Both the position numbers and the translations under genes were made by a program. Shown piece after piece: positions 1 to 8,876 of a DNA stretch of 64,000 bases (its first letter is position 1; each line of letters begins with the position of its first letter). Origin of the DNA: JALZKA01 sp963715405 (GTDB lineage Bacteria; Actinomycetota; Thermoleophilia; Solirubrobacterales; 70-9); assembly GCA_963715405.1 (NCBI GenBank), contig OY970239.1, positions 2,356,001 through 2,420,000 on the forward strand, read 5' to 3'. The notes under the pieces are model-generated. The model was given only the letters and a program-made list of their open reading frames with translations, searched no databases and was not told the origin of the DNA.

Positions 1-838
1 TGGGAAGGTCGTATGAGGCGCCGCACTCGGGACAGGCGAGGATGCCGCCCAGGAGCGTGCCGCCTGCGACCGGCGAGCTGCACGCCGGGCAGCAGTCGAG
101 GAACGCGAGCAGCGTGCCATCGATGCGGGCGACTGCGAGAGTCGCGCCGCCGACGTCGGCCGCCTGGATGCGGCCTTCTGCGACCGACTCGGCCGCGGCC
201 AGGGAGTGCCAGGCGCCGCCGTTCGAGGAGTTGAACGCTGCTTGAGCCTGCGCAGTCTGCGACGCGGGCTCCTGATCGCCGTTCGCGGAGACCTGGAGTA
301 CCGGCAGGTCGAAGCCGGTCGAAGGCTCGGGCGCGGCGTCGGCGATGCCTTCGACGATCAGGCCTTCGAGGTCGGGCGCGACCTCGTCGAGCGCCTGCTT
401 CACGGCCAACTCCAGCGTCGCGGACGACGCGGGGCAGGTCTTGCAGCTTCCCTCGAGGCGGATGCGGGCGACGCCGTCCGTCACGTCGAGCAGCTCGACG
501 CCGCCGCCATGCGAGTCGAGGTAGGGGCGCACCTGATCGAGCGCTTCCATCACGCGCTCCTCGAGGGGCACCGGGTAGAGGTCGTGGACCAGGAGCAGGC
601 TGGCGATGACGCCGTCGGCAGCCATCGCTTCGCGCATCCGCGCCGCGCCGTCGCCCGCCTTGTCGAGGGTCTCGACGATGCGGCGCATGCCCTCGCCGTA
701 GAGCTCGACGATCGCGCCGACGAGCTCCTCGGCGGCCGCGCGCGCGCACGCGGATCGCCAGGTCCTCCAGCTGAGCTTGAAGGACCTGGACCCGCTCGAC
801 TAGCTCTTCGGCGCTGGTGCCCCCGGATTCACTCAGCA
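1..838 (-). CDS. NifU-like Fe-S protein with C-terminal CxxC domain, partial and frameshifted
   Basis: Reading leftward after hhyL, the translation holds a helical N-terminal part, a NifU C-terminal-type domain (HGGGVELL followed by GSCKTCPASS, a CxxC that binds Fe-S) and, near the window edge, a domain with two further CxxC pairs (CCPAC and CPEC) resembling a Rieske or zinc-ribbon fold without the Rieske histidines. NifU-like genes are typical neighbours of group 1h hydrogenases and are thought to supply or carry clusters. One frameshift lies in a GCGCGCGCGC run near 740-750. The start overlaps or abuts the hhyL stop and could not be fixed. The gene runs off the left edge, so its C-terminus is unknown. 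Confidence 0.7.
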
Positions 839-2621
839 GCTCAGCCCCGTGGGGGTGTGCTGCACCTTGCGGACCATTCCCTTTCCGTCGTACATGTGGA
901 CGCCGCACGGCAGGCACGGATCGAAGCTCCGTACCGCTCGCATGATGTCTACGCCCTTGAAGTTCTCCGGGCCGTTCTCCTCGAAGATCGGCGTGTTCTG
1001 CACCGCGTCCTCATAGGGGCCGGGAGTTCCGTAGACGTCGCGGACGCTGGCGTTCCACGGCGTTGGCGGGTAGGGCTGGTAGTTCGCGATCTTGCCGCCC
1101 TCGATCACCATGTGGTGGGAGATGACGCCGCGCGCGGCCTCGTGGAAGCCGACCGAGACGGCGTCCTGCGGGACCTTGAAGTCGGCCCAGCTCTTGGTCC
1201 GGCCGGCCCTGACCTCGACGAACGCGCGCTCCAGGCAATGGAGCCCGATCAGCGCCGAGTACGCCTGGTGGTAGGTCCGGGCACGGTCGCGCTCGATCGC
1301 GTTGGACTTCTCCGGGACGTGCCATTCGAGTTGCATCTCGCCGCTGGCTCGCCGTCTTCGGCAGGACCATCTGGATCGAGTGGCCGGTCGCCTTCGCGTA
1401 ACCGAAGTCGACCAGGCCGGCCTTCGCCGTGCACCACTGGCGGGCGAACGGGCCGCCGCCGGTGTCGCAAGCGACGTAGCGGTCGGTGCGATCGTCGTAG
1501 ATCCGCGGTGAGACGACCCATGAGTACTTGTCGTTGAAGTCGCGCGCCTGCGGCTTCGGGATCGTCACCTTGTTCCACGGATGACGTGGGTCGACGGGGT
1601 TCCCGAGCGGGTCCTTGTCGACGAACGTCTTCTCCGTCTCGGTCCAGTCGTCGAAGTACGACGAGCCGAGGAGGATGCGGATCTTGAGGTTGATGTCCAC
1701 GAGGTCCGTGGTGATCAACTCGCCGCCGATCGCGATCCCGGGCGTGATGTAGCGCTTGTTGCCCCACTCGTTCATGTTCTCGTAGGACGAGTCGGCGTAG
1801 TCCGGGTCGTCGAAGGCGCCCCAGTTGACCAGATCGGTCTCGCGGTAGCCGACCATGTCGTACCCCGGCAACTCCCTCAGGAAGAAGTCGTAGAGGTCGT
1901 CGTGCATCGGCACGCTGCGCTTCACGTAGTCGAAGTAGCGCATGAGCCGCACGTAGTAGTCGGTGAGCGTCTGGTGCGTGATGTGGGCGGAGCAGCCGCC
2001 CGGCATGATCGTCGACGGGTGCGTGTGCCTGCCGCCGAAGAGGCAGTACATCTCGCGCGTGTACCGAGCCACCTGGAGGGTCTCCAGGTAGAAGTCGCCG
2101 GTGAACGGGTTGAGCGAGCGCATGATGTCGGCGATCGTCCGGTAGCCGTGGATGTCGGCGCCCGGCGCGAGCTCCTGCTCGGCCTTCTGGAGCAGCGAGG
2201 GATTCGTCTCCTTCACCATCTGCTCGCAGAAGTCCACGTTGCACATGCAGTCGTTGAAGATGGCGTGGTCGAACATGAAGTCCGCCGTCTCCGCGAGGTT
2301 GAACGCGAGCTCGCCGAGCGGAGGCATCTTCACCCCGTACGCCATGTTCTGGTTGAGGCACGAGCAGGTGCAATGGTTGTCACCGCAGATGCCGCAGATC
2401 CGGCTGGTGATGAAGTGCGCGTCCCGGGGGTCGATCCCCTTCATGAAGATGTCGAATCCCCGGAAGATCATCGACGTCGAGTAGCACTTCTTCACCTGCT
2501 GGTTGGTGAAGTCGATCTCGGTGTGGATGCCGAGGGAACCGACGATCCTGGTGATCGGATCCCAGGACATCTCCTTGACCATGACCTTCTGGTCGGCGGG
2601 GGGTGTCTCCGTTGCTGCCAT
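833..2621 (-). CDS. hhyL: Group 1h [NiFe]-hydrogenase large subunit (frameshifted in this sequence)
   Basis: This is the catalytic subunit that splits H2 at the Ni-Fe centre. The N-terminal nickel-binding motif reads RICGICGDNHCTC and the C-terminal one DPCLPCGVHMY; together they give the four cysteine ligands and fit group 1h, the high-affinity class used to scavenge atmospheric H2. ATG at 2621 follows a GAGGAGA ribosome site. Near 1340 the reading frame shifts between MVLPKTA and MQLEWHVPEK, yet both halves are well conserved, so a single-base consensus error is more likely than a real break. It sits 25 bp downstream of hhyS. No obvious long C-terminal extension requiring protease cleavage follows the last motif. 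Confidence 0.93.
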
Positions 2622-2646
2622 GATCTCTTCTCTTCTCCTCTGTGCC

Positions 2647-3721
2647 TTAGTTGGCGTAGTTCCGGGGCTGATAGCCCGTGGTCAGCTTGTTCCCGGGCTT
2701 GCGCCATTCGGGCTCGACATCGAATTTGCGGTCGATGTTCCGCTTGCGGAAGTACCGCACCGCCGGGCCGAACGCGAACCTCTGGAAGTTCGACGCCGCG
2801 TTGCCCCACGGATCGGGATCCATGAACGGCATGTACTTGTCGGGGAAGCCGGGCATCGTGCAGGCCATGCAGATGCCGCCCACGTTGGGGCAGCCGCCGT
2901 AGCCGTCGACCCAGCCGCGAACGGGCACGTTGCACTTCACCACCGGGCCCTTGCAGCCGAGCTTCACGAGACAGCGCGGGTCGTCGCCGTACTCGGTGGC
3001 GAACTGGCCCTGCTCGGCGAAGCCGGCGCGGTTGCATCCCTCGCGGACCGTGCGGCCGAACAGCCACCGCGGGCGCAGCTGCTCGTCGAGGTCCGGCACC
3101 GGCGCTCTGCCGGCGAGGTGCATGGCGAGGTAGAGCAGGGACTCGGTGACGTTGTCCGGCTGTGCGGGGCAGCCGGGGATGTTGACGACCGGAAGACCGG
3201 CGGAGGACTTCCAGTTCCAGCCGAGGTGATCGGCGACGCCCATGGCGCCCGTCGGGTTGTTCTTCATCGCCGGGATGCCGCCGAAGGTGGCGCAGCTTCC
3301 GACTGCGACCACTGCCGCTGCCTTCGGCGCCAGGCGGTCGAGCCACTCGGACGTGGTGATCGGTTGCCCCGTCTCGGGGTTGTCGCCGATCGCCGCCCAG
3401 TAGCCCTCGCCAGAGAGGTTCTCGTTCGGGATCGAGCCCTCGACGATGAGGACGAAGGGGTCGAGCTCGCCCTTCTCGGCGCGCCACCACCACTCGATGA
3501 ACTCGGCGCCGTTCTCGTACGCCAAGCACCGGATGGTGGATGTGGAGCTTCGGCATCCCCGGGATCGTCTGGAGGATGAGGTCCTCCAGACTCGGGTTGA
3601 CCGCCGAGGTCATGGCGACGGAGTCCCCGTCGCAAGAGAGGCCCGTGGTCATCCACAGAACGTGCGCCTCGACCGCTTCGGTCTTGGCCTGGTCGGGTAC
3701 GAACTCCGCCGGTAGCGCCAT
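2647..3721 (-). CDS. hhyS: Group 1h [NiFe]-hydrogenase small subunit (frameshifted near 3525)
   Basis: The small subunit carries the Fe-S clusters that pass electrons from the Ni-Fe site. The N-terminus MALPAEFVPDQ is preceded by AAGGAGAG, which supports ATG at 3721. There is no Tat signal or membrane anchor, as usual for group 1h. The proximal cluster region reads LSCDGDSV; a CxxD pattern with aspartate replacing one cysteine is a known feature of group 1h enzymes. Further cysteines appear in GSCATFGG, IPGCPAQ, REGCNR and CPNVGGICMACTMPGFPD. One extra base near 3525 (after HIHHPVL) shifts the frame; removing one G restores LAYENGAEF. Nothing else in the protein looks degraded. Confidence 0.93.
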
Positions 3722-3788
3722 CAGCACTCTCTCCTTCTTGAGAGGGCCCGCGCCTCCTCTCGTTGAGACTGGTCTCGTGTCTAAATCA

Positions 3789-4919
3789 TCAGCAGATCCT
3801 CGGGAGTGGGTCGCCGGCAAGCAGATCCATCACGCGCCGGCCGCCGAAGGCGGTCTCGACGAGGACCATGCCGGGGGGCTCCGCGACGACCTCGGCGATC
3901 TCGACCGCGGCTTCGCAGCCGGGAACGGCGCGAAGCGCTTCCAGCGCCGCGTCGGCCGCTTCCGGCGCGACGAAGGCGACCATCACGCCCTCGTTCGCCA
4001 CGTACATCGGGTCGATCCCGAGCAGCTCGGAAGCGCCGTTGACCTCGGGCGTCACGGGGATGTCGGCCTCGCGCACGGTGATCGCCGACCGACGACGCGC
4101 GCGCCAGCTCGTTGAACGCCGAGGCGACGCCGCCACGAGTCGCGTCGCGCATGCAGCGAAGGTCCGGAGCCGACGGCGTCGATGAGCGCGTCGGCGACGG
4201 GCCAGAGCGAGCGGCGTGTCCGAGACGATGTCCGCCTCGATGCCAAGCTCGCCGCGCGCGAGCATGATCGCGGTGCCGTGCTCGCCGATCGTCTTCGAGA
4301 GGAGGATGCGGTCGCCGGCCTCGAGCGAGCCGTGCCGAGCGAGGCGCGCGGGTCGAGCTCGCCGATACCGGTCGTCGAGACATACATGCCGTCGGCAAGG
4401 CCGCGCTCCACGACCTTCGTGTCGCCGGTGACGACCGAGACGCCCGCCTCGGCCGCGGTGCGCGCGATCGCTTCGACCTCCTCGCGGAGGACGTCGGCGT
4501 CGAGGCCCTCCTCGAGGACGAAGGCGAGGCTGAGCGCCTGCGCCTTCGCGCCCGCGGCCGCAAGGTCGTTCACCGTGCCGCAGACGGCGAGCTCGCCGAT
4601 CGACCCGCCGGGGAAGCTGGAGCGGCTTGACGACGAAGGTGTCGGTGGTCATCGCGACCGAGGTGCCGGCGATCTGGACGACGCCGGAGTCGCCGAGCTC
4701 GTCCAGCGCATCGGACTCGAAGGCGGGGACGAAGAGGCCCTCGATCAGGGTCTGGGTGGCCTTGCCGCCGGCGCCGTGCGACATGTTCACGCGAGTCCTT
4801 GAAGCGCGGGCGCTTCGAGCGGGCGGTCTCGATGATCTCGAGCACGCGCTGCTCGCGGTCAGGCGCGGAAGGCGGCCGGCGCCGATGCGCTTCTCGGGGG
4901 TGACGATCGGCTCGGTCAT
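3789..4919 (-). CDS. hypE: Hydrogenase maturation protein HypE (about seven frameshifts)
   Basis: HypE dehydrates a carbamoyl group to make the cyanide ligands of the Ni-Fe site. Pieces in all three frames rebuild a complete protein: a start MTEPIV, a short extension (LEIIETARSKRPRFKD), then MSHGAGGKATQTLIEG, TTDTFVVKPL, NDLAAAGAK, VVTGDTKVVERG, MRDATRGGVA, LLGIDPMYVANEG and the C-terminal LPRIC whose last cysteine is the thiocyanate carrier. Frame changes fall near 4875, 4797, 4618, 4338, 4203, 4168 and 4090. Each is a one-base event in GC-rich DNA and every conserved motif is intact, so sequencing error is the best explanation. The start overlaps the probable hypD stop as ATGA. Confidence 0.88.
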   Translation of the reverse strand: MTEPIVTPEKRIGAGRLPRLTASSACSRSSRPPARSARASRTRVNMSHGAGGKATQTLIEGLFVPAFESDALDELGDSGVVQIAGTSVAMTTDTFVVKPLQLPRRVDRRARRLRHGERPCGRGREGAGAQPRLRPRGGPRRRRPPRGGRSDRAHRGRGGRLGRHRRHEGRGARPCRRHVCLDDRYRRARPARLARHGSLEAGDRILLSKTIGEHGTAIMLARGELGIEADIVSDTPLALARRRRAHRRRRLRTFAACATRLVAASPRRSTSWRARRRSAITVREADIPVTPEVNGASELLGIDPMYVANEGVMVAFVAPEAADAALEALRAVPGCEAAVEIAEVVAEPPGMVLVETAFGGRRVMDLLAGDPLPRIC

Positions 4920-6053
4920 GCGACCACCGACCGGTTCCTTCTCCCGCGCGTAGCGGCCGTAGTTGTAGTAGGCGGCGCAGGCGCCCTCCGGCGAGACCAT
5001 GCAGGTGCCGATCGCGTGCTCGGGCGTGCACGCGGTGCCGAAGACCTTGCACTCCCACGGCTTGATCACGCCTTTGAGGACCTCGCCGCACTGGCAGGCC
5101 TTGGGGTCGGCGACGCGCACGCCGGGCACCGCGTAGCGGAGCTCGGCGTCGAAGTCCGCATAGGCCTCGGAGAGCTTCAGCGCCGACTGGGAGATGAAGC
5201 CGAGGCCGCGCCACTCGAAGTGGGGGCGGAGCTCGAAGACCTCGGCCATGACCTTGAGCGCGGCCGGGTTGCCCTCGTAGGGGACGACGCGCTTGTACTG
5301 GTTCTCGACCTTCGCCTCGCCCTTGCGGAGCTGGGCGAGGATCATGCGGATCGTCTGAAGGACGTCGAGCGGCTCGAAGCCGGCGGTGACGAGCGGCTTG
5401 CCGTACTCGGCCGGGATGAACTCGAACGGGCCGGACGCCGACGACGGTCGAGACGTGGCCGGGCCGATGAAGCCGTCGAGGCGAAGGTCGGGCGAGTCGA
5501 GGAGCGCGCGGAGCGGCGGCACGATCGTCACGTGGTTGCAGACGCAGAGGAAGTTCGCAACGCCCTCCGCCTTGGCGCGCTTGAGCGTCAGCGCCGTCGA
5601 GGGAGCGGTCGTCTCGAAGCCGATCGCGAAGAAGACGACGATGCGGTCCGGGTTCGACTTCGCGATGCGAAGCGCGTCGAGCGGCGAGTAGACCATGCGG
5701 ATGTCGGCGCCGTCCGCCTTGGCCTCCAGGAAGCTCTGGGTGGAGCCGGGGATGCGCATCATGTCGCCGAAGCAGGTGAGGATCACCTCGGGGTTCTCGG
5801 CGGCGATCGCGATGCCGTCGTCGATGCGGCCCATCGGCATCACGCAGACGGGGCAGCCGGGGCCGTGGACGAGCTCGACGTTCTCCGGGAGGAGGTCGTC
5901 GATCCCGTACTTGTAGATCGAGTGGGTGTGCCCGCCGCAGACCTCCATCAGCTTGTAGTGGCGGTTCGGGTCGACCTCGGCCAGGATCTCGCCCGCGAGG
6001 ACGCGGCCGAGCTCGGGGTCGCGGAACTCGTCGACGAACTTCACGCGGCGCAC
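4916..6053 (-). CDS. hypD: Hydrogenase maturation protein HypD (two compensating frameshifts)
   Basis: HypD holds an Fe-S cluster and is the scaffold, with HypC, on which the Fe(CN)2CO unit is built. Visible motifs are MEVCGGHTHSIYKYG, HGPGCPVCVMP, FFAIGFETTAPSTA, GFEPLD and the C-terminal cysteine region (CQCGEVLKG, ECKVFGTACTPEHAIGTCMVSPEG). Start is GTG at 6053. Between about 5437 and 5465 the frame is wrong for nine codons: the expected GPGHVSTVVG reads out of frame because one base is missing and one is extra. The C-terminal boundary is blurred because the hypE ATG is in frame here; an ATGA overlap at 4916-4919 is the likely true junction. Confidence 0.9.
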
Positions 6054-6310
6054 CCCGCAGGTGAGCGATCGCGGTGCCGGCGTGGACCAGCAGCTCGTCG
6101 CCTTCGGTGACGTCGCCCACGAGGGCGATCTCGACCGATCTCCGTCTGGCCCTCCTCGTTCGCGCAGAGCGCCAGCATGCGGTCGCGGTCGACATGCTTC
6201 ACCCGAGCGGCAATGCGACGTCGCCGCAGGTGATGCAGCCCTCCTGCCTCGATGCCGCAGTCGCCGGCGTGGCCGGCGTGATCCCCCAGCGGCTGTGGGG
6301 CCAGGGTCAC
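6041..6310 (-). CDS. Second HypC/HupF-like small protein with CxxC motif (frameshifted)
   Basis: Between hypC and hypD the minus strand encodes, after correcting three one-base shifts (near 6239, 6222 and 6140), a small protein with GCITCGDVA near its N-terminus, then ARVKHVDRDRMLALC, EIALVGDVTEGDELLVHAG and TAIAHL. The fold pattern matches the HypC/HupF family (EGDELLVHAG corresponds to the HypC GDYVLVHVG strand), but it lacks the MCLAIP start, so it is not the usual iron-delivery chaperone. Actinobacterial hyp operons sometimes hold such a second HypC-type protein. GTG at 6310 overlaps the hypC stop (GTGA). Its function is inferred from family and location only. Confidence 0.6.
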   Translation of the reverse strand: MTLAPQPLGDHAGHAGDCGIEAGGLHHLRRRRIAARVKHVDRDRMLALCANEEGQTEIGRDRPRGRRHRRRRAAGPRRHRDRSPAGCAA

Positions 6311-6588
6311 TCGATCACGCTTGCCCTTAGCTCCTCGAGCTCCTGCTCGTAGTCCTCGCCCATTCCTTCGAGCATCTTGCGCGTAGCGATCGCTTCTTCC
6401 TCGTCGACCTTCGAGAGCGCGAAGCCGACGTGGATCAGGACCCAGTCGCCGACTTCGACGCCCCCCGACTCGTCGTCGTCCAGGAGGCCGATGTTGACGT
6501 TGCGGCGCACCCCCGCGATGTCGACCTTGGCGAGGCGATTGGCCTCGTCGACGACTTCGAGAACTTGGCCGGGGATGGCCAGACACAC
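6307..6588 (-). CDS. hypC: Hydrogenase assembly chaperone HypC
   Basis: HypC binds HypD and carries the Fe(CN)2CO unit to the large subunit. The protein begins (V)CLAIPGQVLEV: GTG at 6588 codes the initiator, so cysteine becomes residue 2, as required for HypC after methionine removal. Longer upstream starts would bury this cysteine and are rejected. The ribosome site GGAGAGAAGG lies about 10 bp upstream. The rest (AKVDIAGVRRNVNIG, VEVGDWVLIHVGFALSKVDEEEA) is typical, at 93 residues. It is the first gene seen in the leftward hydrogenase operon; 214 bp separate it from divergent purH, where the operon promoter must lie. Confidence 0.92.
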   Translation of the reverse strand: MCLAIPGQVLEVVDEANRLAKVDIAGVRRNVNIGLLDDDESGGVEVGDWVLIHVGFALSKVDEEEAIATRKMLEGMGEDYEQELEELRASVIE

Positions 6589-6801
6589 CGCGAACGAACC
6601 TTCTCTCCACGAGCCTCCGCCGGGCTCTGTAGTCCCGGCTCGAGTCTCGACTCTTTGGGTTCTGGCCGAACGTACCACACGGGGCGAGCCTCGCAAGCTC
6701 TCCCGAATTAGTCGGATATAGAGCGCTTTCGTCTTAGGTGAGCCTAATCTGCGCGTCTCGCTGGCCGATCTCGACGTGGCCGTCGTTTAGTCTGCGGATG
6801 A

Positions 6802-8431
6802 GTGAGTGAGCGGGTGATGGACGTCGAGGCGACGGAGGGAGGCTCGGCGCCGGCAGGCGCTCCGGTGCGCGTCCGCCGGGCGCTGATCTCCGTCTCCGAC
6901 AAGACGGGGGTCGTGGACTTCGCGCGGGGGCTTGTCAGAGCTGGGCGTCGAGCTCCTCTCGACGGGTGGGACGGCCAGTGCGATTCGCGAGGCCGGGCTC
7001 GAGGTGACCGACGTCGCCGTTTTCACCGGGCAGGAGGAGATCCTCGGCGGCCGTGTGAAGACGCTTCATCCGCGCCTCCACGCCGCGCTTCTGGCCAAGC
7101 GCGACGACCCCGAGCACATGGAGACGCTCGAGCGAGAAGGGATCGAGCCGATCGATCTGGTGTGCGTGAACCTCTATCCGTTCTCTGAGACGGTGGCTCG
7201 CCCGGACGTGACCGAGGCCGAGGCGGTCGAGAACATCGATATCGGCGGGCCGACGATGATCCGGGCGGCGGCCAAGAATCATCAATCGGTCGCGGTCCTG
7301 GTGAGGCCCGAGAGCTACGACGCGGTCCTGGCCGAGCTGGAGGCGTCTGACGGCGCGATCTCCGAGGAGACACGCCACTGGCTGGCCAACGAGGCGTGGG
7401 CCGACATCGCCCGCTACGACGCGGCGATCTCGCGCTGGTTCGGGCTTCGCTACGAGGCTTTTCCGCAGCACTGGGTGTTTCAGTACGAGAAGTTCCTCGA
7501 CCTCTCCTACGGCGAGAACCCGCATCAGAAGGCGGCGCTCTACGTCGAGTCGGGAGCTCGCTCGCACGTCCTCGCGCGGATGGCAAAGCTCCATGGCCGC
7601 GAGCTCTCGTTCAACAACGTGCTCGACCTGGATGCTGCGACGAAGCTGCTGGCCGATTTCGACGAGCCGGCAGCGGTGATCGTGAAGCACAACAACCCGT
7701 GCGGGGCTGCGATCGCCGGCGATGTCGCCGCCGCTTATGAGAAGGCGCTCGCGTGCGACCCGCTGTCTGCCTTCGGAGGGGTGATCGCGCTGAACCGGCC
7801 CGTGGACCGGGCGCTTGCCGAACGGCTCCACGAGAACTTCATCGAGGTTCTGATCGCGCCCGAGTACTCCGAGGATGCGCTCGAGGTCTTGCAGCAAAAG
7901 GAGGCGATTCGCATCCTCCACAACACCGAGGACGGCGGCCCCGAGCCGCGCGAGCGCGACCTGAAAAGGGTGCGCGGGGGCCTGCTCGTGCAGACGCCGG
8001 ACCTGATCTCGGAAGACCAAGACTCGATGGAGGTTCCGACTGCGGCGAAGCCGTCTGAGGATGCCTGGCGCGACCTCGACTTCGCCTGGCGGGTGTGCAA
8101 GCACGTCCGCTCGAACGCGATCGTGATCGCGAAGGATGGAGCGACTCTCGGCATCGGCGCGGGGCAGATGAGCCGGGTTGACTCCGTCAGGATCGCGATC
8201 GACAAGGCGCGTGAAGCGCGAGGCGATGAGGCCGAAGCGCTCCTCGCCGGCTCCGTGGTGGCCTCGGACGCCTTCTTTCCGTTTCCCGATGGCCCTCAGA
8301 CGGCGATCGACGCGGGCTCAACCGCGATCATCCAGCCGGGCGGCTCGAAGCGCGACGCGGAGGTCGTCGAGGCGTGCGACGAGGCGGGCGTGGCGATGGT
8401 CATGACGAGACGGCGGCATTTCCGCCATTAG
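6802..8431 (+). CDS. purH: Bifunctional AICAR transformylase/IMP cyclohydrolase (frameshift near 6928)
   Basis: PurH carries out the last two steps of IMP synthesis. The N-terminal MGS-like cyclohydrolase domain shows RRALISVSDKTGVVDFARGL, then after a one-base insertion in a G-run near 6926-6931 continues SELGVELLSTGGTA and VKTLHPRLHA. The transformylase domain has SYGENPHQ, VKHNNPCGAA, DPLSAFGGV and the C-terminal RHFRH. Reading through the shift gives about 540 residues, normal for the family. Starts at GTG 6802 and ATG 6817 are both possible; no strong ribosome site separates them. The gene diverges from the hydrogenase operon and is unrelated to it in function. Confidence 0.95.
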
Positions 8432-8437
8432 CTCCGG

Positions 8438-8793
8438 ATGATCAGCTTTACCCGCATATTCCTGCTGGTCGTTCCGATCGCCCTGATCCTCGGCTTCTGC
8501 TTTCGCCCCACGCCCATCTTGGGAGTGGACGGAAAGAGCCTTGCGGCCTCGACCGGCGTGCCCGTCGGTACGACGGGCTTCGAGCCGTGTATCGAAGACG
8601 AGGCGAAGCGTGGACGTGCACGCTCGAAGGCGAGGATGACCCGTCCGTTCCTGGCGGGCCTCGTCCGGTCGCCTACACGGTCGATATCGGCGGCCTGGGC
8701 TGCTGGACGGCGACCGTTCGCGGCTCAGGGTCAGACGACGCGGCGCTCGAGGGCTGCGTGACGATCGCCGACCACGTGGAGGCGATCGACTAG
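8438..8793 (+). CDS. Small membrane-anchored or secreted hypothetical protein (frameshifted near 8610)
   Basis: I do not recognise this protein. It begins MISFTRIFLLVVPIALILGF, a clear membrane segment or signal peptide, six bases after the purH stop. The first frame ends its sensible part at CIEDEAK; a one-base change near 8608-8612 joins it to WTCTLEGEDDPSVPGG, DIGGLGCWTA and GCVTIADHVEAID. The joined product is about 118 residues with three or four cysteines outside the membrane segment. The tight spacing suggests co-transcription with purH. The shift is of the same kind as those in the hydrogenase genes to the left. Confidence 0.5.
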
Positions 8794-8876
8794 GGAACGC
8801 GGCCGGCTCGAATGCACATAGGCAGTGGTTCAGATACGGTTGGATTTTCCACGGCTCAACAACGGGAGGATCCAAG

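Noticed and set aside
206..1537. Long plus-strand reading frames opposite the hydrogenase genes
   Set aside because: High-GC antisense shadows: arginine-rich, without ribosome sites, and opposite clearly conserved proteins.
1011..6053. Degenerate (pseudogene) hydrogenase operon
   Set aside because: All motifs are conserved across the breaks, one pair of indels compensates within nine codons, and the same type of break affects purH; sequence error explains it better.
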